From Scleropages formosus (taxonomy: Eukaryota; Chordata; Actinopteri; Osteoglossiformes; Osteoglossidae): a stretch of DNA of 64,000 nt. The DNA lies in assembly GCF_900964775.1 (NCBI RefSeq), contig NC_041812.1:14255334-14319333 (forward strand). Direction: 5' to 3'. The position numbers were made by a program, and so were the translations under genes. The notes under the pieces are model-generated. The model had not been told where the DNA came from. It was given only the letters and a program-made list of their open reading frames with translations, and did no database searches. Positions 50,848 through 61,416 of this stretch are shown here, in pieces. Position 1 is the first letter of the stretch. The number at the start of each line of letters is the position of its first letter.

Positions 50848-53800
50848 TAAAATGATATCCAACCTTCTCTTGGCATGTGCCACACTTTCCTTAACTTAGG
50901 GTCTTTTACATTGGGCCATTATCACGTATTTTAATTAAAAGTTCTTAATGGGTTAATGATGTGACATATACATTATCTATATCTATATATCTGTATCTGT
51001 TTAGTTTGCCTTCAGCCCTACTGTAACCCAGGTATGTGGTTTCGTTTCCCTTTGTCGTTTTACTGCTTGTTATTGTTGTGTCTCATCACAAAACAGTTTG
51101 TGTTTTTACAAGGGGGTCGTTCTCTTTTTTCCTCTCTATTATGTTCAGCATATAAGCGTTTAAAAGCTTTTGTGTGATTAAAGAATAGCATTATAGTGCT
51201 ATAGAGCGATGTTAACAATGGCAGTAGGAGGCTTTGTGATTCGTTGGGAAAACAAGATCAGCTCGAAAACATCAACAAGGTAAAGAGGCTGTTGCTCTGT
51301 CATTGCAAAGAGCAACATCAATCGTTCAATTGTGATTCCTCTGTCTAAATAGGAGTTTTTTTTTTTTCAAACTTTATTTAATACCATAAGAATTAAAATA
51401 CTCCACAATTCAAAATCACAAAGACGCAAAAACACATCCAGACAATGCATCATTAAAACCTTTCTCATCATACACATGATAGGGATTATTCACTCATCTT
51501 AACATAAACTCATCTTTCCAAATACGAGTGAAAAAAAAGCATCAGAGTTTAAAAAAACAAGTATCAATGTCCACTTTTAAGAACAAGACTTGGGACTTTA
51601 AAACCCTTAACCTTAGAAAGTGTTTTAAGAAAAACAGTGAAAACAATAAAACACCGTGTTTAACCCATAAGAAAAGTACTCAAGCATTTATCTTAAACTT
51701 TTACACTCCCACATTTTCAGGTGGGAGAATTCCTGGTCCTGTCTGGATGACGACAACTGGAATAACAACCTTTACCATGGTGGTCCATGTGCAGGAGAAA
51801 GGGTGCGATGGATACCCCTCTGCAGCCTCCAATGAGAACTGTAGGTGACTGTGTCTTTTATTCAGCCTAGACCTTACTTTAACTTGGTACCTGCAAAGAT
51901 TCGGTTTGCCGAAGCACCACCCAGGCACTGTGAGATGGCGATGCTGCTCACTGCACCACCAAGCTCCCATGTGAGGCTAGTCAATATTAAAAAAATAAAC
52001 TTTAATCAATGGTTTATTACTGAACCTTTTAGGTAGGCCATAGCATTTGTATGCTTAAAATCCATTTGAGATGACAGTTAATGTGTTAACTAAACATGTC
52101 ACACTCCCTGGGAGCACTAAATGAGTCAGTAGGATTCAACCCACATGTGTTCTGTCAACCTGTCAAACCCATCTTTAAAAGTAAGATGCATTACTATGGA
52201 CCTTGTGGGATCTCAGTCAGTGCTCCCAATATTTTGTGCTTGTCTGCTTGAGTTTGCCCTATCCTGTACTCCTGTCTGTTTTTTCATGCCTTTGATTTAC
52301 CTTTTCCCTGTGCATCTCATGATAGTATGATAATATTTATGTGTCCCAAGCATTTATGGACAAGTGTGAAATATGAGTAAGTCAGTCATGGTGTCAAAGC
52401 GATTAATTACTGAAATGCATTACAGATAGACTGAGTGTGTCTGCAGGCCATGGAGAGTTGACAGCAAACACAGTGTGGGGAGCGCTCAGAGGTGAGTCTC
52501 ATTTTCGTGATTTGATCATCAGATTGTCCAGAAACCTGTTCCTCAGCTGAACTGGGGAAACTAAATTATCTGAATGGTACATGTGATTGGATGGATGGAT
52601 GGATGGATGGATGGATGGATGGATGGTCTTTCATAGTATGCTGACACAGCACAGCATCTATACATGTACTAGTAAATCATTGGAATATTAACATTGTAAG
52701 TTAAATATGATGCTTTTCTCAAAAGCGACTTGTGGTGTTAAGCTACTTACAATTATTTACCCATTTCTACAGCTGGGTAATTTTGTTAGTTGACTGTGAC
52801 CTGAGGCAGACCTGGGGCTCCTCATCTGTTCTGTATGCAACTTTTGGTGTAATGAGAATTGTGTCTACATCTATAACTTTGTCTGTTAAATGTGAAATGC
52901 ATTTTTGCTTACTGAATTATAAAGTCACCTTGGAGAAAAGCATCTACTGTATCAATAAATGTAATGTTAGCAGTATGACAGCTCTATGGACATGGAGGCA
53001 GCAGTGCTGTTGTTTGGACAGGAACCAAGTAGCTCAATTTTGACAGCTCTATGGACATGGAGGCAGCAGTGCTGTTGTTTGGACAGGAACCAAGTAGCTC
53101 AATTTCTCATACTGGCTCAAGGAGACCAGGCTGGTAGAAAGTCCCTTCCTCTGGACACCTAGTGCACACCCTTGCACGTTCTGAGTCCCCCAGCTCCATA
53201 TTTATGACCCATTATAAATAAGGAAGAACAATTAAGAGCGATGGGCAGAGCTAGAGTAGGGTGTTGACAAACTTAAGGCAGTGATTTGCTATCTATGGTG
53301 AATCAGATGAAGCTTTGGTGTGATATAAATTGGTATGGTAGCTCTATTTATGAAAAAATAAGGACTAAATACCTCTCAAGAAGGGGGGTGCGGTGGCGCA
53401 GTGGGTTGGACCGCAGTCCTGCTCTCCGGTGGGTCTGGGGTTCGAGTCCCGCTTGGGGTGCCTTGCGGCGGACTGGCGTCCCGTCCTGGGTGTGTCCCCT
53501 TCCCCCTCTGGCCTTACGCCCTGTGTTACCGGGTAGGCTCCGGTTCCCCGTGACCCCGTAAGGGACAAGCGGTTCTGAAAATGTGTGTGTGTGTGTGTGT
53601 GTACCTCTCAAGAAAATAAGGAGAAAAGTTTATTACTCAAAAGTTCGAGACCAACTGTGCTCTACTTCTGGTTAGATCAGTTTGTTTATGTATGATATGA
53701 TTTTATGGTTAGTTACTCTTTGTTCATCCAATTTATATATACTTTAAATGCTGAACATGGCTTCCAAATCAAGCAAGAATGATAAGTTTCTAAGGAATGT

Positions 53801-56800
53801 AGGATATTTTGGGTGAGATAGAAAACCAGCATTTCTTTTCTGGGTGACAATGTCTAATGTTTATGATTCGGTATATTATACAAGTCATCCTAAAACCAGT
53901 TTGCAGTAATGACTGCAGCCCTTAGCCGAAAGAGGTTGGACACCTCGTATTAAAATCTTTTGGCAAGTTTAATGTAACATTCATTCAACCAGAAAATCTT
54001 TAATGACGATTTCAACATTGTGTCTTTTGTCATTGTTATGTTATGTGGAACATGTAAACCTAAATGTCTCTTTCTCCTCATTCTACAACGTTATTCAGGT
54101 CTGGAGTCATTCAGTCAGCTGATTTACCAAGATGATTCAAACACTGTAAGTCCTTTGCAATGAAACCTCTCTTTACTCTTTACATTCTATTACCCTAACA
54201 GAAAAAAGTATGAAAGTGGATTGATTCTGAACAGGGGTGCGGTGGCGCAGTGGGTTGAACCACAGTCCTGCTCTCCGGTGGGTCTGGGGTTCGAGTCCCG
54301 CTTGGGGTGCCTTGCGACGGACTGGCGTCCCGTCCTGGGTGTGTCCCCTCCCCCTCCGGCCTTACGCCCTGTGTTACCGGGTAGGCTCCGGTTCCCCGTG
54401 ACCCGTATGGGACAAGCGGTTCTGAAAATGTGTGTGTGTGTGTGATTCTGAACATATAATCCTCGGTTTATGATGGAGTTCTGCTTAGATTACTTTAACA
54501 AATGTCACAGATCTCCTCATATTGCGTTATATAAACCATGAGGATACAGTATAAAAAGAATTAGCATGCAGAAAATGCTACATTGTATGTTTCTGATGTA
54601 ATTTTCTGTTACATTATAGTTCTTCTTTCACTTATTTTTTAGTACTACATCAATAAGACAGAGATTGAAGATTTTCCTCGCTTTCAATACAGAGGGATTC
54701 TGCTGGACACCTCCAGACACTTTTTACCAGTCAGGACTATTTTGAAAACTCTGGTAATAATTAAAATACAGCGAAATTTAAAGGGTTAAATTCAGAGAAA
54801 AATGGAGTATTTTCATTTATTTTAATCCTTTTCTTTTAAGGATGTCATGGCCTACAACAAATTCAATGTGCTTCACTGGCATGTCGTGGATGACCCTTCT
54901 TTCCCATACCAGAGCCAAAGTTTCCCTGACCTTAGCAACAAGGCATGAAAAATCTTTTGTATCCATCATATCATTGGCAAGTCATCATACTGATGAGATA
55001 ACTAGAGATATCCCATCTTATGATGCATTTTAATGTGTTTGTCCTGGGTCAGGGGGCATTCCATCCCCAGTCACATGTGTACACCCAGGCGGACATACGC
55101 AAGATGGTTTCTCATGCCAGGTTACGTGGGATCCGAATCATACCTGAGTTTGACTCACCGGGCCACACCCAGTCCTGGGGGAAAGGTATGCCATAGACCC
55201 GGCACTTATAGCTGTTGTTCTCAACTATGAGCCACAAAACAGACCTATGTATCATTTAATCAGATTAGACAACATAATGTTAAATCTCAAAAGTAAAGAC
55301 ACTATTTTTCGTTCAGAACACTAACAAAGAAAAGTAAGCAGATCACTTTTTAAGTGGCATGAATGAAACAATGTTTTTTGCAATAACAGTATGGCTACCA
55401 AGGTACAGTGTGATTTTTAGTGTATATGGACTAACAGGCACCACACACTCTGTTCTCAGGGCAGCCTGGCTTGCTAACTCCCTGCTACAAGGGTTTGCAT
55501 CCATCTGGGACTTTCGGGCCAGTTAATCCCACCCTTAGCACAAACTACAACTTCATGGGTCGTCTGTTAAAGGAGGTCAGCACGCTTTTTCCTGATCCCT
55601 ATATACACCTCGGAGGGGATGAGGTCGACTTCAGTTGTTGGTATGGTATAGCCACACACCAATAAATGTCACAGATTGATCATAAACCACTGCTTTTGTT
55701 CCCTTCATTCACCAGTGGATGAATGCTTCTAGTATGGACTGACAACTTAATCTCTCTATATAAGGGAAATGTACAGTATTTCAATATCTGTGCTTTGCTT
55801 AGGAAATCCAATCCTGATGTTAGAATGTTCATGAAGAAGATGGGATTTGGGACAGACTATGGAAAACTTGGTTCGCTATATTTCAAAAAGTAAGTGTATA
55901 TATTAATCGAGAGCGGTGCATGTTGAAAAGGAAGCATTTCTGGCATCACTTAAAATCACAACACTATGAGAATGCGGCTCTTTGCTGTGGGAGGCTAAAG
56001 TGTTTAAATGATGGGTGGAAGGATATTGCTTTTGAGGTTCTCTCTGTGATGATATCTATTGGTGTTTGTTTTCCAGCATGATGAATATCATTGAAACACT
56101 GAATAAGACGTCTGTGGTCTGGCAGGATGTGTTTGACTACCATAGCAGTGTGAGCCCACAGTTCAATTCAAGAATCACAACCACACATCTTACAATCCAT
56201 AATTATTTACCAGATGGTTTTTCAGTTTATTGTTGACTTTGTGAATATTTCTGTTGTTTCCCTGCCCTTTTTGTGCTATTCTTTTAATGGTTTGTGTTTC
56301 AGCCAAAGTCCTTGGATGTGGTGGAGGTATGGAAAGCAGGGTGTTACATGTGTGAAGTGCGCAGGGTGACTGCTGCAGGGGTGCGAGTTATACTGGCATC
56401 ACCTTGGTACCTGGACCAGCCCGGACCTACACACGAGTGGTCTCGTTTCTACACTGTACGGCCCCTCGCATTCACAGGTTAGAATTGCATGCTCTGTTTG
56501 TATTGAAAGACTGCTTTTAAAAATCAGTCTCCCCTTAGCAAATGACTGCATAAATTATAATACAAGAGATTAAAACCAAAGGATCCCACAGGTCCCAAAT
56601 TATACTGTATATTCTGTTTTACCCAGACCCGTTACTGCCCTTTCCAAACCTGACTTATTCCCAAAAATAATGAATTATTTTAACGTTTAGTAAAACTATG
56701 CTTCATTGGCTACTACACATAAAACTGGTTAACATATTAAGTTTTCAATTTTTAAAAAATTTTGTGTTCAAATGTTTAAGTAACAAATGATCAAAGAATG

Positions 56801-59042
56801 AACAAACACCCATCCGTTGTCAAAAACCGCTTGTCCTGAATGGGGTCGTGGCGAGCCAGAGCCTAACCCGGGAAGACAGGGCAAAAGGCTAAAGGGTGGG
56901 GAGACACCCAGGATAGGACACCAGGCCATCGCAAGGCACCCCAAGCAGTACTTGAACATTTTCCAGGTTATTTTTAATTTAATTTTCTTAACTGTTGTAT
57001 TTTCTAAAAGTTTTTTCTGCTGCGGCACAGAACCTGCATTTTTCCATCCAGCTGTTAGCAGTAAGTGAAGTGCACTAGCTGGCAAAGTAGAAATAGAATA
57101 TGAGTGTGGAACCACCACCACCAAACTTCCTTCCATAATGGAAATGCAGACCATTTTTTACTATAAAATTAGTATGAACAAGTTTTTAGATAATTGAACT
57201 GTGAAGAAAATGCAATTAAAAATAAAATGGGAAATGTCTATCTTAAATAGACTGGAAGTCTTTGCATAACTCACTGCGAGTCCAACCACTACATCACAGT
57301 CTAAGTTTAATTATATAACTTAATCACTTGATTATTCACAGGTCAGGGTCTATTTAAAAAAATCAAATGAAGATACCATTAACTTAAAATTTGCTGTGAG
57401 GCTTTACTTTTCTTATTTTAATCCCATAAATGGCTCATACAACACAGCTTCTCAGTGTGCTTATAGTCTGGGAACATAGAGTGCAAACCAGGATACAACA
57501 TTGACCTACAGTTTTAGTTTTAGTTTTTTATTAGCATCGAGTGATGAATTGGTGGCTTAATCATAGCCAGTTTTGTTGTGTCCTCAGTGTTCAATGAGAC
57601 GTGCACAGGTAGAACATGGCAGAAGACACCAAATAGGAGGTTGTGGAGTTGACATATAACTGTCATTATACAGTAGTCTTAACTGTAATTTTACCTGCTT
57701 CCCTAGTGTGAATAAAGTACAGCTGACCTAACAGAAATACTCTGAGAAAGAGGTATAATCATATTTTAAGAAGTCTGGCCTTTTTGTATTTTGCACATAA
57801 TTTTAACCTGAAACAATCAGACCAAGACTAGTAAGAAAAGCTTGACCTGACCTGAAACTTGGACCTAACCCCACTTGAGTCTTAAGACAAAAATTTAATT
57901 TTCATTGTCAGATGGACCTTTGAAGGCCTATAGTTTAAAAAAAAAAACTATAATCAGTTTTCTAATTTGAATAGAAAGTGTAATGAGTTCTAATTTAATC
58001 AGTCTGAATAATATTAGTTAGAACAACTTAATGAGAGGGTGTTCCTTGCATTATAGAAAAAATGATGAAGATTACTGCTGTCTTATGAGGTGCCAGTCTC
58101 ATGCCTTGTGTACACCACTAGATGGAAACACAATCTAAAGCAAAAGTAAAAAGCTCTTCCATTAAACCTTATTTTAAACTTTCTTTACACACAAGGGTTT
58201 ATATTATAACATGGCAAAGGCATGTTGATTTTTTGGTATACAGGTATTCAATGCAATTTAGTGAGGCTTATGAATTTAAGTTTTTCCTTTGAATGTGTAT
58301 GATGCTGTAGTATGTTCACAAGAGTGTTGGCAGAGTCCTCATTTATTTCTGTGCGGGATCAGGGACAGAGCACCAGAAGAGGTTGTTGATTGGAGGAGAG
58401 GTTTGCTTGTGGGGCGAATACGTGGACGGCACCAACCTCGCCCCACTCCTATGGTAAGGATGAGGCTCTCCCTCAGTCATATCTTATGTGTGACCTCAAC
58501 AGTGAAATTGATTCTAGTTCAGCTATTTGTATTTCTAAAGTTGAGAAAACATAAGATTCAAATTCATTTACGCTGTACTGGAGTTGTGCTTGCAAAGATA
58601 TGTGTACTCTGTGAATGTGTGTGGACACATAGGCCAAGGGCAAGTGCTGCAGCAGAAAGACTATGGAGTGATGAAGCCCAGACTTCTAGCGTGTCACAGG
58701 CGTACCCCCGTTTGGCTGCCTTCCGCTGCAAGCTCTTAAGGTATACTCTCTGCGTGAATAACAGTCAAAAGTACTCTGGAAATCGACAAAATTATTTTTA
58801 GTAGATGTCCTTCATATTTTATCACTAGTGTAGTTATGAGCAAAGCCCAAGCGATGGACTCAAATATTATTATAGAAAGAGATAGTGTTGAAAGACTTTA
58901 ATGGTTTTGGTGAAACTGTATTCTGTTGACACTTAATATTTAAGGATACCTGGAATTTTATTTTCTTTTTCTATTAAGGCGTGGGGTCCAAGCTCAACCT
59001 CTCTTTGTGGGCCACTGTAAGCATGAATATGAGGACTTGTGA
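50093..59042 (+). CDS. hexa: Beta-hexosaminidase subunit alpha (GH20)
   Basis: Lysosomal glycosidase removing terminal GlcNAc/GalNAc, including GM2 ganglioside as the alpha-beta dimer. Fourteen exons give 539 residues: 50093-50354, 51721-51840, 52426-52491, 54099-54145, 54643-54753, 54841-54942, 55053-55185, 55460-55640, 55803-55889, 56077-56149, 56303-56477, 58363-58453, 58633-58740 and 58979-59042. Several exon lengths (47, 111, 102, 133, 181, 87, 73, 91) equal human HEXA as I recall it. A signal peptide with core [10 protein letters not shown] precedes [15 protein letters not shown]. Catalytic Asp334-Glu335 lie in [12 protein letters not shown]; the substrate Arg is in [11 protein letters not shown]-glycosylation sites include NKTEIEDF and NKTSVVW. 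The ending is [28 protein letters not shown] favours alpha over beta. Oddities: intron 6 uses a GC donor; residues 432-433 are DQ where human alpha has Asn423-Arg424; and GSEP is GLHP. Confidence 0.93.
50813..50846. repeat. (TG)n microsatellite
   Basis: About 34 bases of TG repeat in hexa intron 1, not obviously attached to a SINE. Confidence 0.9.
52588..52627. repeat. (GGAT)n microsatellite
   Basis: About nine GGAT units in hexa intron 3. Rex3 ends in the same repeat, but no Rex3 sequence precedes it, so I treat it as a simple repeat. Confidence 0.9.
52690..52965. mobile_element. SINE C (reverse) and L2-type tail remnants
   Basis: Plus strand begins ATGCTTTTCTCAAAAGCGAC and ACAATTATTTACCCATTTCT (reverse SINE C). 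It ends CACCTTGGAGAAAAGCATCT and AATAAATGTAATG (forward tail), so two oppositely oriented remnants meet here. Confidence 0.6.
52976..53105. repeat. Perfect 65-base tandem duplication in hexa intron 3
   Basis: 52976-53040 and 53041-53105 are identical over all 65 bases (unit starts TGACAGCTCTATGGACATGG). No differences were found on base-by-base reading. Confidence 0.95.
53383..53601 (+). mobile_element. SINE A copy, young, in hexa intron 3
   Basis: Complete copy with A box TGGCGCAGTGG, B box GGTTCGAGTCC and a (GT)n tail. A perfect 13-base target-site duplication TACCTCTCAAGAA lies at 53370-53382 and 53602-53614. It is nearly identical to the copy at 54234-54441, indicating recent activity. 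Confidence 0.95.
54234..54441 (+). mobile_element. SINE A copy, young, in hexa intron 4
   Basis: Complete copy flanked by a perfect 11-base duplication GATTCTGAACA at 54223-54233 and 54442-54452. It differs from the copy at 53383 at only a few positions (for example GACCCGTATGGG with two bases missing). Confidence 0.95.
54943..55052 (+). other. hexa intron 6, GC-AG type
   Basis: Exon 6 ends AAC AAG and the intron starts GCATGA. It ends GGTCAG before GGGGCATTCC. This junction alone keeps the reading frame and the conserved exon length of 102 bases. No GT donor nearby does so. Confidence 0.8.
56806..56957 (-). mobile_element. SINE A, partial reverse copy in hexa intron 11
   Basis: Contains AAAACCGCTTGTCCTGAATG, AGAGCCTAACCCGG and CGCAAGGCACCCCAAGCAGT. 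The tRNA-like head is truncated and the GT tail is lost. An older copy. Confidence 0.78.
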
Positions 59043-61370
59043 TGGTAAGCTGCTGGGAGGCAGGCCACAAGTTAACTGGTGCAAAATGTTCATCGTGAAT
59101 TGCTATTAAATATACAAGGTATCCTACTATTCAAATATTGGAGACACTAGTCTAGTCATTAAGTCTTGATTGTTTCCTTTTTACTTGAACATCTACCATG
59201 TAGTGGTACACTTGTACACCTTACATCATGTCAGGAATGAGTAGCGGGGTCTTGGAATGGGTAGAGCTGGTAAAGTACATGTGTAAAGGAGTTTACCTCT
59301 GACACTTGGGTTCAAAAGCACATGAATTCAGTTTATCTAATAATGATAATGGGACAGTTGAACAGTGGTTGTCTTGTATTCTGAAGGTTCCCAGTTTAAG
59401 ACCACCTCCTGCTGCAGAGACTCTTGAGCAAGATATTTAACCTGACTCGCTCCTGTACGAATACCCTGATATGTATACAGCTATCATCGTAAGTCATCTT
59501 GGGCATCAACTAAACATAGGCTATGCTGATTCTCTTTTTCCATGAAGTCTCGAAAATCAGCATATGAACTACTATACTTACAGTACAGTGCGGTCAGGAG
59601 ACATGCACTGTGGACCATATTTTAAAACAATTTTCATTATTTAAAGGGTCCATCCTAAAATGGTTTTGGAACTGAATTCGTACGCTACGCTCATACTCCG
59701 AGATATGCCCGTCAGAGCTACGACAATAAACCTTACGGGGAGTTTCATTTAATACCCCTACTTCAGCCTTTATTTCTTTGCATTTACAAGGACTGAATTT
59801 AGATGCTGTGCTCTTCCTCCTTTACATTCATTCATTTCACAGACACTTTGAGTCACCAGCACTACCACCACCATACTGGCCAGATCAGGGACCAGCAGCA
59901 CAATATGATCTTTGCAGTTATTGCTTGGCGGTTTCCCAACCTCCATTACTCCGTTTTCCTAGTTTCACATGTTATAGTGTTAGTTGTCAAGGCCCCCTGG
60001 ACCAGAAGTCCGTTCCTAACTCAGAATTGTTTCCAAGTCAGCCACTATGTCACAATCAATAAAATTAGATTTTTTTTGTCACACAATACTGGAGAGACCA
60101 CTGGGAGCTTCTCGGTGGGTCACAGAGGTCCGTCACAACCAGCTGGTGTGAGCAACGGACTTGCTGGTTTGCACATTTGGCCTCTGTTACTGTAGTACAC
60201 ATACACACACACACGTCAAAGGTCCTTGTGCAGCTGTGTGCTCATGTAGTTGCCGATTGCTTTTTGAGGGCTCTGTAGATACTTCAAAACAAGCAGTTTA
60301 AGCAGGATTTGATTATTCGAAATTAAAATTCTTGGAAATGCTGAAATAGAATTATTAAACTAAATGTCGAATTTGCTTGATGTTTTGCATATGAAATACT
60401 TCTACATGTAAAAGCAGAAATAAATTAGACATTCGAGAGTGATTTGTTCATTTTTCTTTCATGGCTGGACCTTCAGTTAGTTTTCTGTTAAACAAGTACT
60501 AAGGAAAGACCAATAATTAATAATAAAATGTCTTGTTTCGAAAGCAGCTTGTGTCTTGAGCTTTTTCAGCTTAAAGATGGGAAGCTTCAGTGGTTTAGTG
60601 TGCAGTGCTGCAAAGCTAAGGCTGCAGGCCCAAGCTGCCTGAGGGCCTCTAGGTAATGTTGTTTGTACAGATGGCCTTCTAGGTGTTTGAGGACACAGCT
60701 GTTTGGAATGAAAACACTCCCTTCCCAAGGTCTCACTGCTGCTCACTCTGTCTCACCTTGTTGAACTCCTTCAGCACACACAAAAACACTGGTAGTGCCC
60801 ACGTGTTAGCTGTCCCAGTATTTTAATAAAATCTAAAATATCAGTTACTATTCCGAATAAGTTCTATTAGATAGAAGCAGGGTTGTTTTTAAAGTGAAAT
60901 CCTTCATTGCCAGTACTAGCAGCTAACCCAAAGGCAAATACTAACATAAAAAATATACGGCAGTAAATGTGGATTTTAAATTGGTCTTTCAGAGATAGTC
61001 TGAATTAAAGGCATAATGGCAATCATACCAATTTAGTATGATTTTGACTTGACAAACACAATACTGGATATAATGCATATATACAAACACAAGATTTTAA
61101 TTTCTGATCATCACATAATCAGGATTTTCATTATGTTATTGTAGCCATTCTGAGAGTTATGAGGATATCTTCCCCTTTTATTGCCTGATAACACCGCAAG
61201 AGTTTTCTTATATGTGCTGATGAGAACTGTCCAGTGGGCAATTCAAATCCCGCATTTCGCAAAAGCTAGAGTCATTTTAGAACTGTGACATGTAAGTATG
61301 AAAAAAACCGAGTAGACTGAAGGACTCTCAGCTGCCCTTGTCGGGGTCTTGAAGTTGAGGCGGAGTAGCG
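59043..61370. other. Intergenic region, hexa to cyp11a1
   Basis: hexa 3' untranslated region, then unique-looking DNA with a decayed SINE C at 59350-59520. Short frames at 59778-60195 show no conserved motif. The last 100 bases lead to the cyp11a1 TATA box. Confidence 0.45.
59350..59520 (+). mobile_element. SINE C, decayed copy
   Basis: GAAGGTTCCCAGTTTAAGAC (B-box-like), CTTGAGCAAGATATTTAACC and TATGTATACAGCTATCATCG follow the order of the family. The tail is heavily diverged. Confidence 0.5.
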
Positions 61371-61373
61371 GTG

Positions 61374-61383
61374 TATATATAAA
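61374..61383 (+). promoter_or_regulatory. cyp11a1 TATA box
   Basis: TATATATAAA lies 34 bases upstream of the cyp11a1 start codon at 61417, so transcription starting 25-30 bases downstream would leave a leader of only about 5-15 bases. I saw no convincing steroidogenic factor-1 site in the preceding 300 bases. Confidence 0.7.
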
Positions 61384-61416
61384 GAGCAGACAGAGACAGC
61401 CGGACACAAAAAAGCC

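Noticed and set aside
52588-52627. Rex3 3' tail at the (GGAT)n run in hexa intron 3
   Set aside because: No Rex3 sequence precedes the repeat on either strand.
61000-61370. Steroidogenic factor-1 (TCAAGGTCA-like) site upstream of cyp11a1
   Set aside because: Only weak matches (such as TTCAAGACC in reverse near 61350). Not enough to annotate.
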